Source: JAAYJR01 sp964495655 (lineage in GTDB: Bacteria > Bacteroidota > Bacteroidia > Bacteroidales > Prolixibacteraceae). Taken from it: DNA of 54,040 bases. How positions within the stretch are numbered: position 1 is the first letter of the stretch; the number at the start of each line of letters is the position of its first letter. Positions 26,468 through 34,240 of the stretch are shown one piece after another. The DNA is taken from NCBI GenBank assembly GCA_964495655.1, contig CAZBWK010000009.1, positions 1-54,040 on the forward strand. Reading direction: 5' to 3'. Under the pieces are notes generated by a model, which had not been told where the DNA came from, did not search any database, and saw only the letters and a list, made by a program, of their open reading frames with translations. The position numbers were made by a program, and so were the translations under genes.

Positions 26468-27775
26468 TTATAAATTCAGGTTTTCAATCTGGTTTTTTAT
26501 TTCTGATAAGAAGCGCGTTGCTTCACCCCCGTCAAGAGCCTGATGATTGTATGTAAGTGATAATCCTATCATGGGAACGAATCCGTAAACCCCCTCCTCT
26601 ATCTCTTTAGGGCGCGGTACAATTGTACACACACCGAGGATAGCAGATTGCGGCAGGTTGATCACTGGTGTAAACATCTCAACACCATAATTACCCAGGT
26701 TGGAAACAGTGAATGTAGCTGCCTCGGGACTTAACAGGTCGGGATTAATACTTCCTGTGCGGCATTGCCCGGCTAACTGCTGGAGCTGGTATGACAAGCC
26801 TGTGATCGAAAGGTCATCTGCATTTTTAAGCGCAGGCACCATGAGTCCGCGTTCAGTATCAACTGCAAGTCCCAGATGTACCTTTTTAAACCATTTCATT
26901 GTATCACCCAGGTAGTGGGTATTGACTACAGGGAATTTTTCCAGGGCACGGACTACTGCGAAACAAACCAGGTCGTTAATAGTAACATTCTGGGAAATCG
27001 TGCCTTCTGAGTAGTCATTTTTGTATCTTTTCCTCAGGTTCATTATCTGCCGTGCATCTGCACTCAGGTGGTGAGTGAGCTGCGCCGAGCTCTGAAGTGA
27101 ATTATACATAGCTGAGGCAATCAGTTTTCTGATATTGGGGATTGATTTAACTTCGAAATCGTCTCCCTGCTCAACAACTGCTGCTTTTGGTGCAGCAGCC
27201 GGTTTGGCGGCTGGTTTAACTGCCGGTGCAGCCTCAGGCGCCGGGGCAGCTTTTGCAGGAGCAGCGGCTGACGCTGCCTCAATGTCACGGGCGATGATAC
27301 GGCCTCTCGGACCTGATCCCTTCAATGTATTTACATCAACTCCTAATTTTTCAGCCATGCTTTTCGCAAGGGGGGAGATGCGTAAATGCTGCGCCGGTGA
27401 AGCTGTTTCCACTTCAAATTCGACAACTTTTGGCGACTCTTCAGCAATGGGTTCAGCAACCTTTTCGACAGGTTCCTCAGAGCTTGCTGCTACGGCAGAA
27501 GCCCCTCCTTCAGGATTGAACTCTTCAAATGATTCACCCTTATTTCCAATCACTGCAACATTCGTGAGGACAGGTACCTCATCACCTTCATTGTAGAAAA
27601 TGGCCAGTAATGTACCACTACTTTTTGCTTCCTCCTCAAATGATGCTTTATCGGTTTCGTAAGAAAAAAGTATGTCACCTTCGCTTACTTCTTCTCCTAC
27701 CGATTTATACCATTGCCCCATAATGCAGGTTTCAACTGATTGTCCCTGGCGGGGCATTAAAACAGGTATTGCCAT
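26468..27775 (-). CDS. Dihydrolipoamide acyltransferase (E2) of a 2-oxoacid dehydrogenase
   Basis: A 435-residue E2 subunit. One lipoyl domain (about 1-80) carries the lipoylated lysine in ETDKASFEEEA. A flexible linker is followed by the peripheral subunit-binding domain (RISPLAKSMAEKLGV...GPRGRIIARDIE, about 130-170), an Ala/Pro/Lys-rich linker (about 172-200), and the catalytic domain with NYGVEMFTPVINLPQSAILG and the active-site NHQALDGGEA. It transfers the acyl group from lipoate to CoA. It is the first gene of the leftward operon with the fused E1, divergent from the GntR regulator, and the operator-like palindrome at 27896 lies in its upstream region. Confidence 0.87.
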   Translation of the reverse strand: MAIPVLMPRQGQSVETCIMGQWYKSVGEEVSEGDILFSYETDKASFEEEAKSSGTLLAIFYNEGDEVPVLTNVAVIGNKGESFEEFNPEGGASAVAASSEEPVEKVAEPIAEESPKVVEFEVETASPAQHLRISPLAKSMAEKLGVDVNTLKGSGPRGRIIARDIEAASAAAPAKAAPAPEAAPAVKPAAKPAAAPKAAVVEQGDDFEVKSIPNIRKLIASAMYNSLQSSAQLTHHLSADARQIMNLRKRYKNDYSEGTISQNVTINDLVCFAVVRALEKFPVVNTHYLGDTMKWFKKVHLGLAVDTERGLMVPALKNADDLSITGLSYQLQQLAGQCRTGSINPDLLSPEAATFTVSNLGNYGVEMFTPVINLPQSAILGVCTIVPRPKEIEEGVYGFVPMIGLSLTYNHQALDGGEATRFLSEIKNQIENLNL

Positions 27776-27895
27776 ATTTTTCTTGTTTTTGATTAACTTG
27801 TTATTACAAATAATATTTTGGAATTTTTCTCAAAATGCTGAAATTAAGATAATTTATTTGATATAATTATTTTAGGGTGTAAATTTAAAATTAAT

Positions 27896-27913
27896 AACTT
27901 GTATTTACAAGTT
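27896..27913. promoter_or_regulatory. 18-bp palindrome, likely GntR/HutC operator
   Basis: AACTTGTA (27896-27903), two T, then TACAAGTT (27906-27913): a perfect palindrome whose core GTATTTAC matches the GT-N-TA-N-AC pattern reported for HutC-type GntR operators. It lies in the divergent gap between the E2 gene and the regulator gene, about 25 nt upstream of the -7 box of the regulator, so bound repressor would cover the -33 region. Confidence 0.65.
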
Positions 27914-27937
27914 GTTTAATACTATTTAAATTTTTTT

Positions 27938-27945
27938 TAACTTTG
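27938..27945 (+). promoter_or_regulatory. Bacteroides-type -7 element (TAACTTTG) of the regulator gene
   Basis: TAACTTTG fits the TAnnTTTG -7 consensus. The first good start codon is only 7 nt beyond it, so the transcript would be leaderless or nearly so unless the ATG at 27961 is used. No convincing TTTG -33 element is seen upstream; the palindrome at 27896 occupies that region. Confidence 0.4.
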
Positions 27946-27951
27946 GGGCTC

Positions 27952-28659
27952 ATGGAAAATATGCCACAATATAGAAGATTATATGAAATGCTACGTGAAC
28001 AGATCATAAAAGGAGTTTACGAGGAGGGTAGTCTTTTGCCGTCAGAGAATGAATTGTGTGTTGTTCACGGAACCACCAGGCCGACAGTGAGGCATGCTCT
28101 TGATATGCTTGTAAAGGACGGATTGATATTGAAAAAGCAGGGTAAAGGAAGCATTGCAAGAAAACCTCCCCAAAATATCGGGATTTTATCTATTTCAGGG
28201 ACCGCCTCTGCTGTGGGCGAGAGATACCTTAAGACTGATATTTTGCAAAAACCTGTTATCAGGATGTGGCCCGAAAATTTTCCCTTTCAACTGACTGAAA
28301 CTGAAAAGACGGCAGGTTGTATATATATGGAGAGGCTGAGATATGTTGATAAAAAACCTGTTTTTTACGATATTAATCACATCCCTAATATTAACCTTTC
28401 CAGATTCACAAGCCGGTCATTTGAGAACAAGTCTCTCTTTGAGGTGTTAAGGAAATATTATCAGGTTTATGTTCTTGGCGGGGAGCAGAAGTTGAAAGCA
28501 ATCATTCCCGGTCCGAAAATAAAAGACCTTCTTAAATTAGGGCCGGGACAGCCGGTATTGCAGATCGAACGAAAGCTGGTGACAGGGAAAGAAGAATTCA
28601 ATATATACTCTACGATCTATTTTAATTCCGAAAATCATTCTATTTTCGGCAAGTTTTAA
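27952..28659 (+). CDS. GntR-family regulator with UTRA domain (HutC subfamily)
   Basis: A 235-residue transcription factor. The N-terminal winged helix (about 1-70) shows YRRLYEMLREQIIKGVYEEGSLLPSENEL and TTRPTVRHALDMLVKDGLILKKQGKGS, classic for GntR. The rest (about 80-235) is a UTRA ligand-binding domain with AGCIYMERLRYVDKKPVFYDINHIP and a terminal QIERKLVTG...YSTIYFNS. The start at 27952 is preferred over an in-frame TTG at 27943; the ATG at 27961 is also possible. By position it may repress itself and the divergent E2-E1 operon. The ligand is unknown. Confidence 0.8.
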   Translation: MENMPQYRRLYEMLREQIIKGVYEEGSLLPSENELCVVHGTTRPTVRHALDMLVKDGLILKKQGKGSIARKPPQNIGILSISGTASAVGERYLKTDILQKPVIRMWPENFPFQLTETEKTAGCIYMERLRYVDKKPVFYDINHIPNINLSRFTSRSFENKSLFEVLRKYYQVYVLGGEQKLKAIIPGPKIKDLLKLGPGQPVLQIERKLVTGKEEFNIYSTIYFNSENHSIFGKF

Positions 28660-28715
28660 TACCAGTAAGGATGAAGCGATCCGGCACTATGACCAAATTT
28701 TACCTTTTTATGCAC

Positions 28716-28733
28716 ACAGGTTACCTGACCTGT
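28716..28733. promoter_or_regulatory. Inverted repeat ACAGGT-N6-ACCTGT after the regulator gene
   Basis: A perfect 6-bp inverted repeat with a 6-nt loop, about 57 nt past the regulator stop and about 130 nt before the next gene. It is followed by AT-rich sequence without a clear T run. It could be a weak terminator or an operator; nothing in the sequence decides. The rest of this 200-nt gap is AT-rich and empty. Confidence 0.3.
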
Positions 28734-28860
28734 AAATTTCAAATTAAATTTTATTATAATTATTTAAAAATTTTTTTTTAACCGGCGTTAAATTGTTTAA
28801 ACTCATTATTATTGACTCGACATTTTATCTTTTATAACAATAGTTATTAATCTGAATATT

Positions 28861-29760
28861 TTGCAAATTAATACAGAACTTTTATTGACAGAGGCGGCAG
28901 TTAACCTTAATGGTGAGAAAGCTACTTTCGAGAACGAGAAATACGGTGAGCATGATCGCAATAATTTTGATATCTGGCTTGCTAAATCAGATAAGCCTGC
29001 ACCACTTGTGATTTATATTCATGGAGGCGGTTTTACGGGTGGTGATAAATCAAGGTATTACAAATCTGAAGATATGATAAGGTTTTTGAAAGCGGGAGTG
29101 TCTGTTGCAACTATTAATTATCGTTTTATGACAGAGGCACCATTCGGCATAAAAGCATGCATGGACGATGCAAAGAGATGTGTGCAGTATATTCGTTATC
29201 ATCATAAAAAGTATAATATTGATAAAGAAAAGATAGCTTGTTCGGGAGGGTCAGCAGGGGCAGGCACTGCTCTCTGGCTTGCTTTCAGTGACGATATGTG
29301 TGAACCTGAAAGCAGTGACCCGGTTCTGCGTGAGTCTACCCGTCTTTTTTGTGCGGGCGCATTTGCAACCCAGTCTACATACGATATTTTTAAATGGGAT
29401 AAGATTTTGGGCTTCCCGGTTAATAATTCTCATGAACAGTTATCTGTTATTGCAGCTGCTTTTGGATTTCAGTCTTACGAGGATGTCAATCTTTTTGAGC
29501 AGACTGATATACGCAGGGAACTTGATTTTTTAGAGAAAATGGATAAATATGATGCTCCGGTCTTTGTCTATAATAAACATAACGGAGGTATACCGGAAAA
29601 TATGGATGACCTTAATCATCACCCTCTTCATGCCAAAGCAATAAAAGAAAAGGCTGAGGAGGTAGGGCTTGAAGCGGTAGTCTATGCACCCGGAATTGGA
29701 ATCGCAGATCCTTCAGGCATCGATCTGGTCAATTTTTTCCTGGGTAAATTTTTTAACTAA
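28861..29760 (+). CDS. Alpha/beta-hydrolase, esterase/lipase-like
   Basis: A 299-residue cytoplasmic-looking serine hydrolase with the oxyanion motif HGGGFTGGDKS, the nucleophile elbow SGGSAGAG and a probable HH/acid region near NHHPLHAKA. It resembles the hydrolase at 3174 in its first half but has no signal peptide. No in-frame ATG exists near the N-terminus; the TTG at 28861 is the furthest-upstream choice and a TTG at 28885 is an alternative. The TATTTTG around it looks like part of a -7 box, so the true start may be further downstream. It lies 11 nt before the aspartate kinase gene. Substrate unknown. Confidence 0.65.
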   Translation: MQINTELLLTEAAVNLNGEKATFENEKYGEHDRNNFDIWLAKSDKPAPLVIYIHGGGFTGGDKSRYYKSEDMIRFLKAGVSVATINYRFMTEAPFGIKACMDDAKRCVQYIRYHHKKYNIDKEKIACSGGSAGAGTALWLAFSDDMCEPESSDPVLRESTRLFCAGAFATQSTYDIFKWDKILGFPVNNSHEQLSVIAAAFGFQSYEDVNLFEQTDIRRELDFLEKMDKYDAPVFVYNKHNGGIPENMDDLNHHPLHAKAIKEKAEEVGLEAVVYAPGIGIADPSGIDLVNFFLGKFFN

Positions 29761-29771
29761 AATATAAGAAG

Positions 29772-31094
29772 ATGAAAGTACTAAAATTTGGTGGAACTTC
29801 AGTAGGGTCTCCGCAGAATATGAGATCGGTTATAAAGATCATCACTGACGGGGAGCAAAAGATAGTGGTTCTTTCCGCAATGTCGGGAACAACAAATGTG
29901 CTGGTGGAAATTTCCGAATTGTTGAGCAAAAGGAACAGGGAAACTGCCGGTATCCTTACCGGCAAACTGGAAGCCGGATACCGGGATGTGGTTAACAACC
30001 TTTATGAACGTGAAGATAATAAGGAGAAAGGTTACCAGATAATAAAAGATTCCTTCGAAACAATAAAGTCATTTCTGGCGGGAAGATTCACCCAGGTAGC
30101 AGCCAACACAATTTTATCGATGGGTGAAATTATGTCGACAAAGCTCTTTACTTTGTTAATGGATGAATGCGGGTATAATGTAAAACTTCTGCCTGCTCTC
30201 GATTTTATGCGGATTGATGAAGATAAGATGGCAGATTTGAAGTTTATTTCTGACAATCTTAAACGAGTAATGAGTGAAGCTGGCAATGCTGATTACTATA
30301 TAACCCAGGGTTATATTTGTCGTAATGCTTACGGCGAGGTAGACAACCTGCAGCGTGGAGGCAGTGATTATACCGCCTCGCTGATAGGTGCAGCAATAGA
30401 AGCAGAGGAGATACAGATATGGACAGATATTGACGGATTTCATAATAATGATCCAAGGTATGTTGAGAATACGCATAAAATTGACCAGCTATCATTTTAC
30501 GAAGCAGCCGAGCTGGCATATTTCGGAGCAAAAATTCTCCATCCCCAGACTATTTATCCGGCACGTATACAAGATATTCCTGTCCGGTTAAAGAATACTC
30601 TGAATCCTTCAGATCCGGGCACTCTTATTACATCAGAGACGACAGGAAAGGGTATTAAAGCAGTCGCAGCAAAGGATGGAATTACTGCAATTAAGATCCG
30701 GTCAGACCGCATGTTAATGGCGTATGGTTTTCTGAAAAGTGTATTTAAAGTATTTGAGAAGTATAAAACTCCTATTGACATGATATCCACCTCTGAGGTG
30801 GCGCTGTCGCTGACGATAGACAATACTGACAATATAAAAAAGATTCTGGGCGAACTTGATAAGTTCGGAACAGTGGAGACAGATTATAATATGACCATAA
30901 TCTGTATTGTTGGTGATATTACCGGTGAAGAGAGGGGCTTTGCATCGAAAGTATTTAATGCTTTGGATGGCATACCAATCAGGATGATATCATATGGCGG
31001 AAGCCGTTATAATATTTCTGTCCTTGTCCCTGACAAACATAAGCAGACAACCCTGAGGGCATTAAGTAACAACCTTCTTAATAACAACTCATAA
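29772..31094 (+). CDS. lysC: Aspartate kinase
   Basis: A 440-residue monofunctional aspartokinase catalysing the first step of lysine, threonine and methionine synthesis. The N-terminal KFGGTSVG motif, the RGGSDYTASLIG and IWTDIDGFHNNDPR blocks and FYEAAELAYFGAKILHP belong to the kinase domain (about 1-290). Two ACT domains follow (about 300-440), with DMISTSEVALSLTID typical of the allosteric site. The length matches the LysC type without a fused homoserine dehydrogenase. It shares a 11-nt gap with the upstream esterase and its stop codon lies one base from the convergent TldE gene. Confidence 0.9.
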   Translation: MKVLKFGGTSVGSPQNMRSVIKIITDGEQKIVVLSAMSGTTNVLVEISELLSKRNRETAGILTGKLEAGYRDVVNNLYEREDNKEKGYQIIKDSFETIKSFLAGRFTQVAANTILSMGEIMSTKLFTLLMDECGYNVKLLPALDFMRIDEDKMADLKFISDNLKRVMSEAGNADYYITQGYICRNAYGEVDNLQRGGSDYTASLIGAAIEAEEIQIWTDIDGFHNNDPRYVENTHKIDQLSFYEAAELAYFGAKILHPQTIYPARIQDIPVRLKNTLNPSDPGTLITSETTGKGIKAVAAKDGITAIKIRSDRMLMAYGFLKSVFKVFEKYKTPIDMISTSEVALSLTIDNTDNIKKILGELDKFGTVETDYNMTIICIVGDITGEERGFASKVFNALDGIPIRMISYGGSRYNISVLVPDKHKQTTLRALSNNLLNNNS

Positions 31095-31095
31095 G

Positions 31096-32412
31096 CTATA
31101 TGCCGCTGAAATCAACCCCTTCGAATAAAACCGAAGGGGTCAGCCAGGCTGAATTTGTATTTACATCATTGCCTATGGCTGCGATATTTGACCATAGCTC
31201 TTTCATGTTGCCTGTTATGTTCATTTCGGAAACAGGATGTTTCAACTCTCCCATCTCAATAAAAAAACCTTCTATTCCATACGAGAAGTCACCAGTAGAG
31301 CCATTACAGTTACCCCCGTTGAATCCGGTCACCATAATCCCTTTTTCAACGCCGGTAATAAGCTGGCTTATCTCCTTTGATCCGGTTTTAAAAACCAGGT
31401 TTGTTGTATCGCCTGAAGTTGGCTCCATATCAAGCTTTTTGCTGTAATATGTATCGATATAATAATTCCTTAAAACACCGTTTTCGATAATTATACGTCT
31501 CTTCGTTGCCAGTCCTTCGTTATCGAAATACCCTGACCCAAGCCCCGATATTATAAAAGGGTCGTCGGTTACAGTTAACAGATCAGAAAAAACCTTTTCC
31601 CCTTTTTTGTCTGTCAGGAAAGAGTTTTTCTGCTGAATTGCAGAACCATTAAGGGCAGATATCACAGGACTGAGGATTCTTCCTGTCTGACGGTTTTCAA
31701 TTATCATTGACATTTTACCTGAGTCTGTTTTTCTCTGACCAATCTTTCTCAATCCTCTTTTCAGCGCTGTTTCTCCTATCCCGTTTTTTTTAAGTTCATT
31801 AAAAAAGATAGAATTTTCGCCCCAGTATGATTCGGGCCGTGAATCTCCTCCGTTGACCGAAACCGAGGCATTGACCCCGAACCGGGTGGCGGACGAATCA
31901 CCTCTGAAACCGTTACTTGTTACCAGTATAAACTCAAAAAGACTGTCATAGTAAGAGGCTGAGACGGAAATCACCCTGTCATCCTGCCCTAATGCTTCTT
32001 TTTCAATGGCAAGGGCTATGTCGATCTTTTGCCTGGTATCATAACTTGCGAATGATGAGTCAACTGTTTTAAGGGTTGCCGGTTCTCCTTTATAGTACAG
32101 TTCAGGTTCAGGGAGAGTTCTGAATTCATCTTCAGACAAATAGCGGGTTGATGCTATTGCTTCTGTAATAAAATCTGACAGATCTTTTTTATTCATCCTG
32201 TTAGTTGAATGTGATGAATATTTGCGATCCACATAAAGTTTAACCGACATGCTGTTTTGTTTGGCCTGTTCCAGTTTGTCAGTTTTTTTATCCCGTACCT
32301 CAACACTGTTGCTTATGCGGTTTGAAATGCTCACTGCAGCCTGGTCTGCTCCGTTCTTCAGTGCAAGGTTCACAGCCCACAGCGCAAGGTCATATTTTTC
32401 TTTTTTATTCAT
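31096..32412 (-). CDS. TldE/PmbA-family protein
   Basis: A 438-residue member of the TldD/PmbA (U62) family and the partner of the TldD at 32434. TldD/TldE heterodimers are metalloproteases, known from microcin maturation and antitoxin turnover. This subunit has the PmbA-like layout (SVEVRDKKTDKLEQA, DRVISVSASYYDS, SPVISALNGSAIQQKNSF, TGFNGGNCNGSTGDFSYGIEGFF) and lacks the HExxxH motif, as expected for the non-catalytic TldE half. No signal peptide is visible, unlike the partner. It is 21 nt downstream of the TldD gene on the minus strand. Confidence 0.85.
   Translation of the reverse strand: MNKKEKYDLALWAVNLALKNGADQAAVSISNRISNSVEVRDKKTDKLEQAKQNSMSVKLYVDRKYSSHSTNRMNKKDLSDFITEAIASTRYLSEDEFRTLPEPELYYKGEPATLKTVDSSFASYDTRQKIDIALAIEKEALGQDDRVISVSASYYDSLFEFILVTSNGFRGDSSATRFGVNASVSVNGGDSRPESYWGENSIFFNELKKNGIGETALKRGLRKIGQRKTDSGKMSMIIENRQTGRILSPVISALNGSAIQQKNSFLTDKKGEKVFSDLLTVTDDPFIISGLGSGYFDNEGLATKRRIIIENGVLRNYYIDTYYSKKLDMEPTSGDTTNLVFKTGSKEISQLITGVEKGIMVTGFNGGNCNGSTGDFSYGIEGFFIEMGELKHPVSEMNITGNMKELWSNIAAIGNDVNTNSAWLTPSVLFEGVDFSGI
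31115..31140. other. Perfect stem-loop inside the 3' end of the TldE gene
   Basis: ACCCCTTCG (31115-31123) pairs with CGAAGGGGT (31132-31140), nine base pairs with an 8-nt loop. It lies within the last codons of TldE and just past the lysC stop, so it may terminate or stabilise the lysC transcript. No T tract follows on the + strand. Confidence 0.5.
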
Positions 32413-32433
32413 CTGCGAATTATTTAGAATTTT

Positions 32434-33957
32434 TCAAACAGAGCCGCCGACTGTAAGTTTTTTCACCAGAACCGTCGGCAGTCCGCAGGTTACAGGTACC
32501 GATTGCCCGTCCTTTCCACAGGTCCAGGTGCCGTTATCTATTTCGAAATCATTGGATACCATAGTTATATCGGCCAGAGCCCGGGGGCCGTTTCCTATTA
32601 TATTGATATCTTTAACAGGACTGGTTAATTTCCCGTTTTCTATTAAATATCCTGATTTAACAAAAAATGTAAAATCACCTGCACCAATATTTACCTGTCC
32701 GTTGCTGAAATTATCAACATAAACCCCGTATTTCACACTTGAAATTATTTCATCTCTGGTATGAGGGCCGGGTTCCATATATGTAGCTCTCATCCTCGGC
32801 AATGGAATATGCCTGAATGATTCGCGCCGTCCGTTTCCTGTAGGGGATACACCATAAAAACGTGAACTTATCCTGTCGTGAAGATAGCTGTTCAAAACTC
32901 CCTCCTTCACCAGGTATGTTTTTTGAACCTCATTTCCTTCATCGTCAATATTTATTGATCCTCTGTTGTGTTCCACGGTTCCGTCATCTATAATATTGAC
33001 AAATTTTTCAGCGACATCCCTGCCCATTTTATCACTAAAAACCGAAGTCCCTTTTCGGTTAAAATCTGCTTCAAAAGTATGACCTATGGCTTCATGCAGC
33101 AGTATGCCCGAACCACCTGCACCCATAACTACCGGCATTTCGCCGCCTTTTGGACGAACTGCATGAAATAGCAGATTAGTTCGATCTGTAACTTCCCCGG
33201 CAAGCTCATCTACCAGATTGTCAGTCAGCCATTCATAACCTTTTCTGAAGGAACGGGCTGAATAAGAATTTTCTGTCCTTCCGTTCTGTTGCATTATGCA
33301 TACCGTGCCAAAGCTTACCATTGGCCTGTAATCGTAAGTTAAAATACCTTCAGAGTTAAAGAAGAGAATCTGCGATGTCTCATCACTCAAAAATGCATTG
33401 ACTTTAACCACCTTATTATCGAGTGAGAATACTTTGTCATTGATCTTCTGGACAAAAGGCACTTTATCCTTCACCGTGACCTTATCCCATTGTTTTAAAA
33501 TATTATAATAATCAGCAGGTTTTTTCAGCCGGTGGCCTGCAGGCTTGTAATTGCTGCCGTTGACGGCTATATTGGCTGCCATAAGAGCTGCATTGATCAT
33601 ATCTTCCTCACGGAGGGTTTCCGAATATGCAAATCCTGTCTGATCCCCTTTTAATACTCTTATTCCTACACCTGACCTGATATTTGAATATGCACGGTTT
33701 ACCTTTCCGTCTTCAAGCCCCAGGCTGTTAGTTCTCATGCTTTCAAAGAAAAGGTCTGCATAATCACCACCCTTACTCATGGCAGCGCTAATTATTTTTT
33801 GAAGAACTTCTACAGATACTTCAAAATGATCATAATAATCCTTCACTGTTGTAAATGTTTTATCATTAGGAGATATTTTCAAAAGTGGAGGGAAAATTAT
33901 TCCTCCTGCAATTAAAGTGCCGCCGGCTGTAATAAAATTGCGTCTTGTTGTATTCAT
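32434..33957 (-). CDS. tldD: TldD-family metalloprotease with Tat-like signal
   Basis: A 507-residue TldD. The zinc motif LLHEAIGHTFEAD (His288, Glu289, His293) and the C-terminal PVTCGLPTVLVK cysteine segment are present, so it is the catalytic half of the TldD/TldE pair. The ATG at 33957 is chosen because it gives TTRRNFITAGGTLIAGG, a twin-arginine-like signal; an open frame continues 43 codons upstream but without similarity to the family. Cytoplasmic TldD in enterobacteria has no such leader, so export is a real possibility here. Transcribed with TldE, divergent from glnN. Confidence 0.85.
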   Translation of the reverse strand: MNTTRRNFITAGGTLIAGGIIFPPLLKISPNDKTFTTVKDYYDHFEVSVEVLQKIISAAMSKGGDYADLFFESMRTNSLGLEDGKVNRAYSNIRSGVGIRVLKGDQTGFAYSETLREEDMINAALMAANIAVNGSNYKPAGHRLKKPADYYNILKQWDKVTVKDKVPFVQKINDKVFSLDNKVVKVNAFLSDETSQILFFNSEGILTYDYRPMVSFGTVCIMQQNGRTENSYSARSFRKGYEWLTDNLVDELAGEVTDRTNLLFHAVRPKGGEMPVVMGAGGSGILLHEAIGHTFEADFNRKGTSVFSDKMGRDVAEKFVNIIDDGTVEHNRGSINIDDEGNEVQKTYLVKEGVLNSYLHDRISSRFYGVSPTGNGRRESFRHIPLPRMRATYMEPGPHTRDEIISSVKYGVYVDNFSNGQVNIGAGDFTFFVKSGYLIENGKLTSPVKDINIIGNGPRALADITMVSNDFEIDNGTWTCGKDGQSVPVTCGLPTVLVKKLTVGGSV

Positions 33958-34170
33958 ATGATTAAAATAAATGTTTAATCCGATATTTTGAGCTAAAGAA
34001 TACGGGAGTATATATTCCGGATTGAAAATATCGTAACAAATATAAATAAATTTAATATTTATATAGGTTGAATAATCTAAGGGCAATTTCTAAAAAAAAG
34101 CATAAAAAAAATTGACATACCCCATAAAAATATAGCATAAGTTAAAAAAATATATATTTAATTTGTTTTT

Positions 34171-34215
34171 TACCCCTATTTAAAGTAGGGTATATTAAAT
34201 TATTTTGTATTTTTG
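34171..34215 (+). promoter_or_regulatory. Promoter region of glnN with an inverted repeat
   Basis: A -7 box TATTTTTG at 34208-34215 fits TAnnTTTG and lies 25 nt before the glnN start. Fifteen nucleotides further upstream an inverted repeat TACCC/GGGTA (34171-34175 and 34188-34192) covers the -33 region, so it may be an operator or activator site. A second TACCCC occurs near 34120. The remainder of the 283-nt divergent gap is very AT-rich, with no gene seen. Confidence 0.4.
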
Positions 34216-34240
34216 GTGATTATTTATCAATACTTAAAAT

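Noticed and set aside
27135..27596. A long + strand frame rich in Ala, Gly and Ser opposite the E2 gene
   Set aside because: It is the antisense of the Ala/Pro/Lys linker of E2; the codon pattern explains it and no start signal or family is seen.
32434..34086. A longer TldD reading frame with 43 extra N-terminal residues
   Set aside because: The extension has no family similarity and the ATG at 33957 gives a clear RR signal, so the shorter form is taken.
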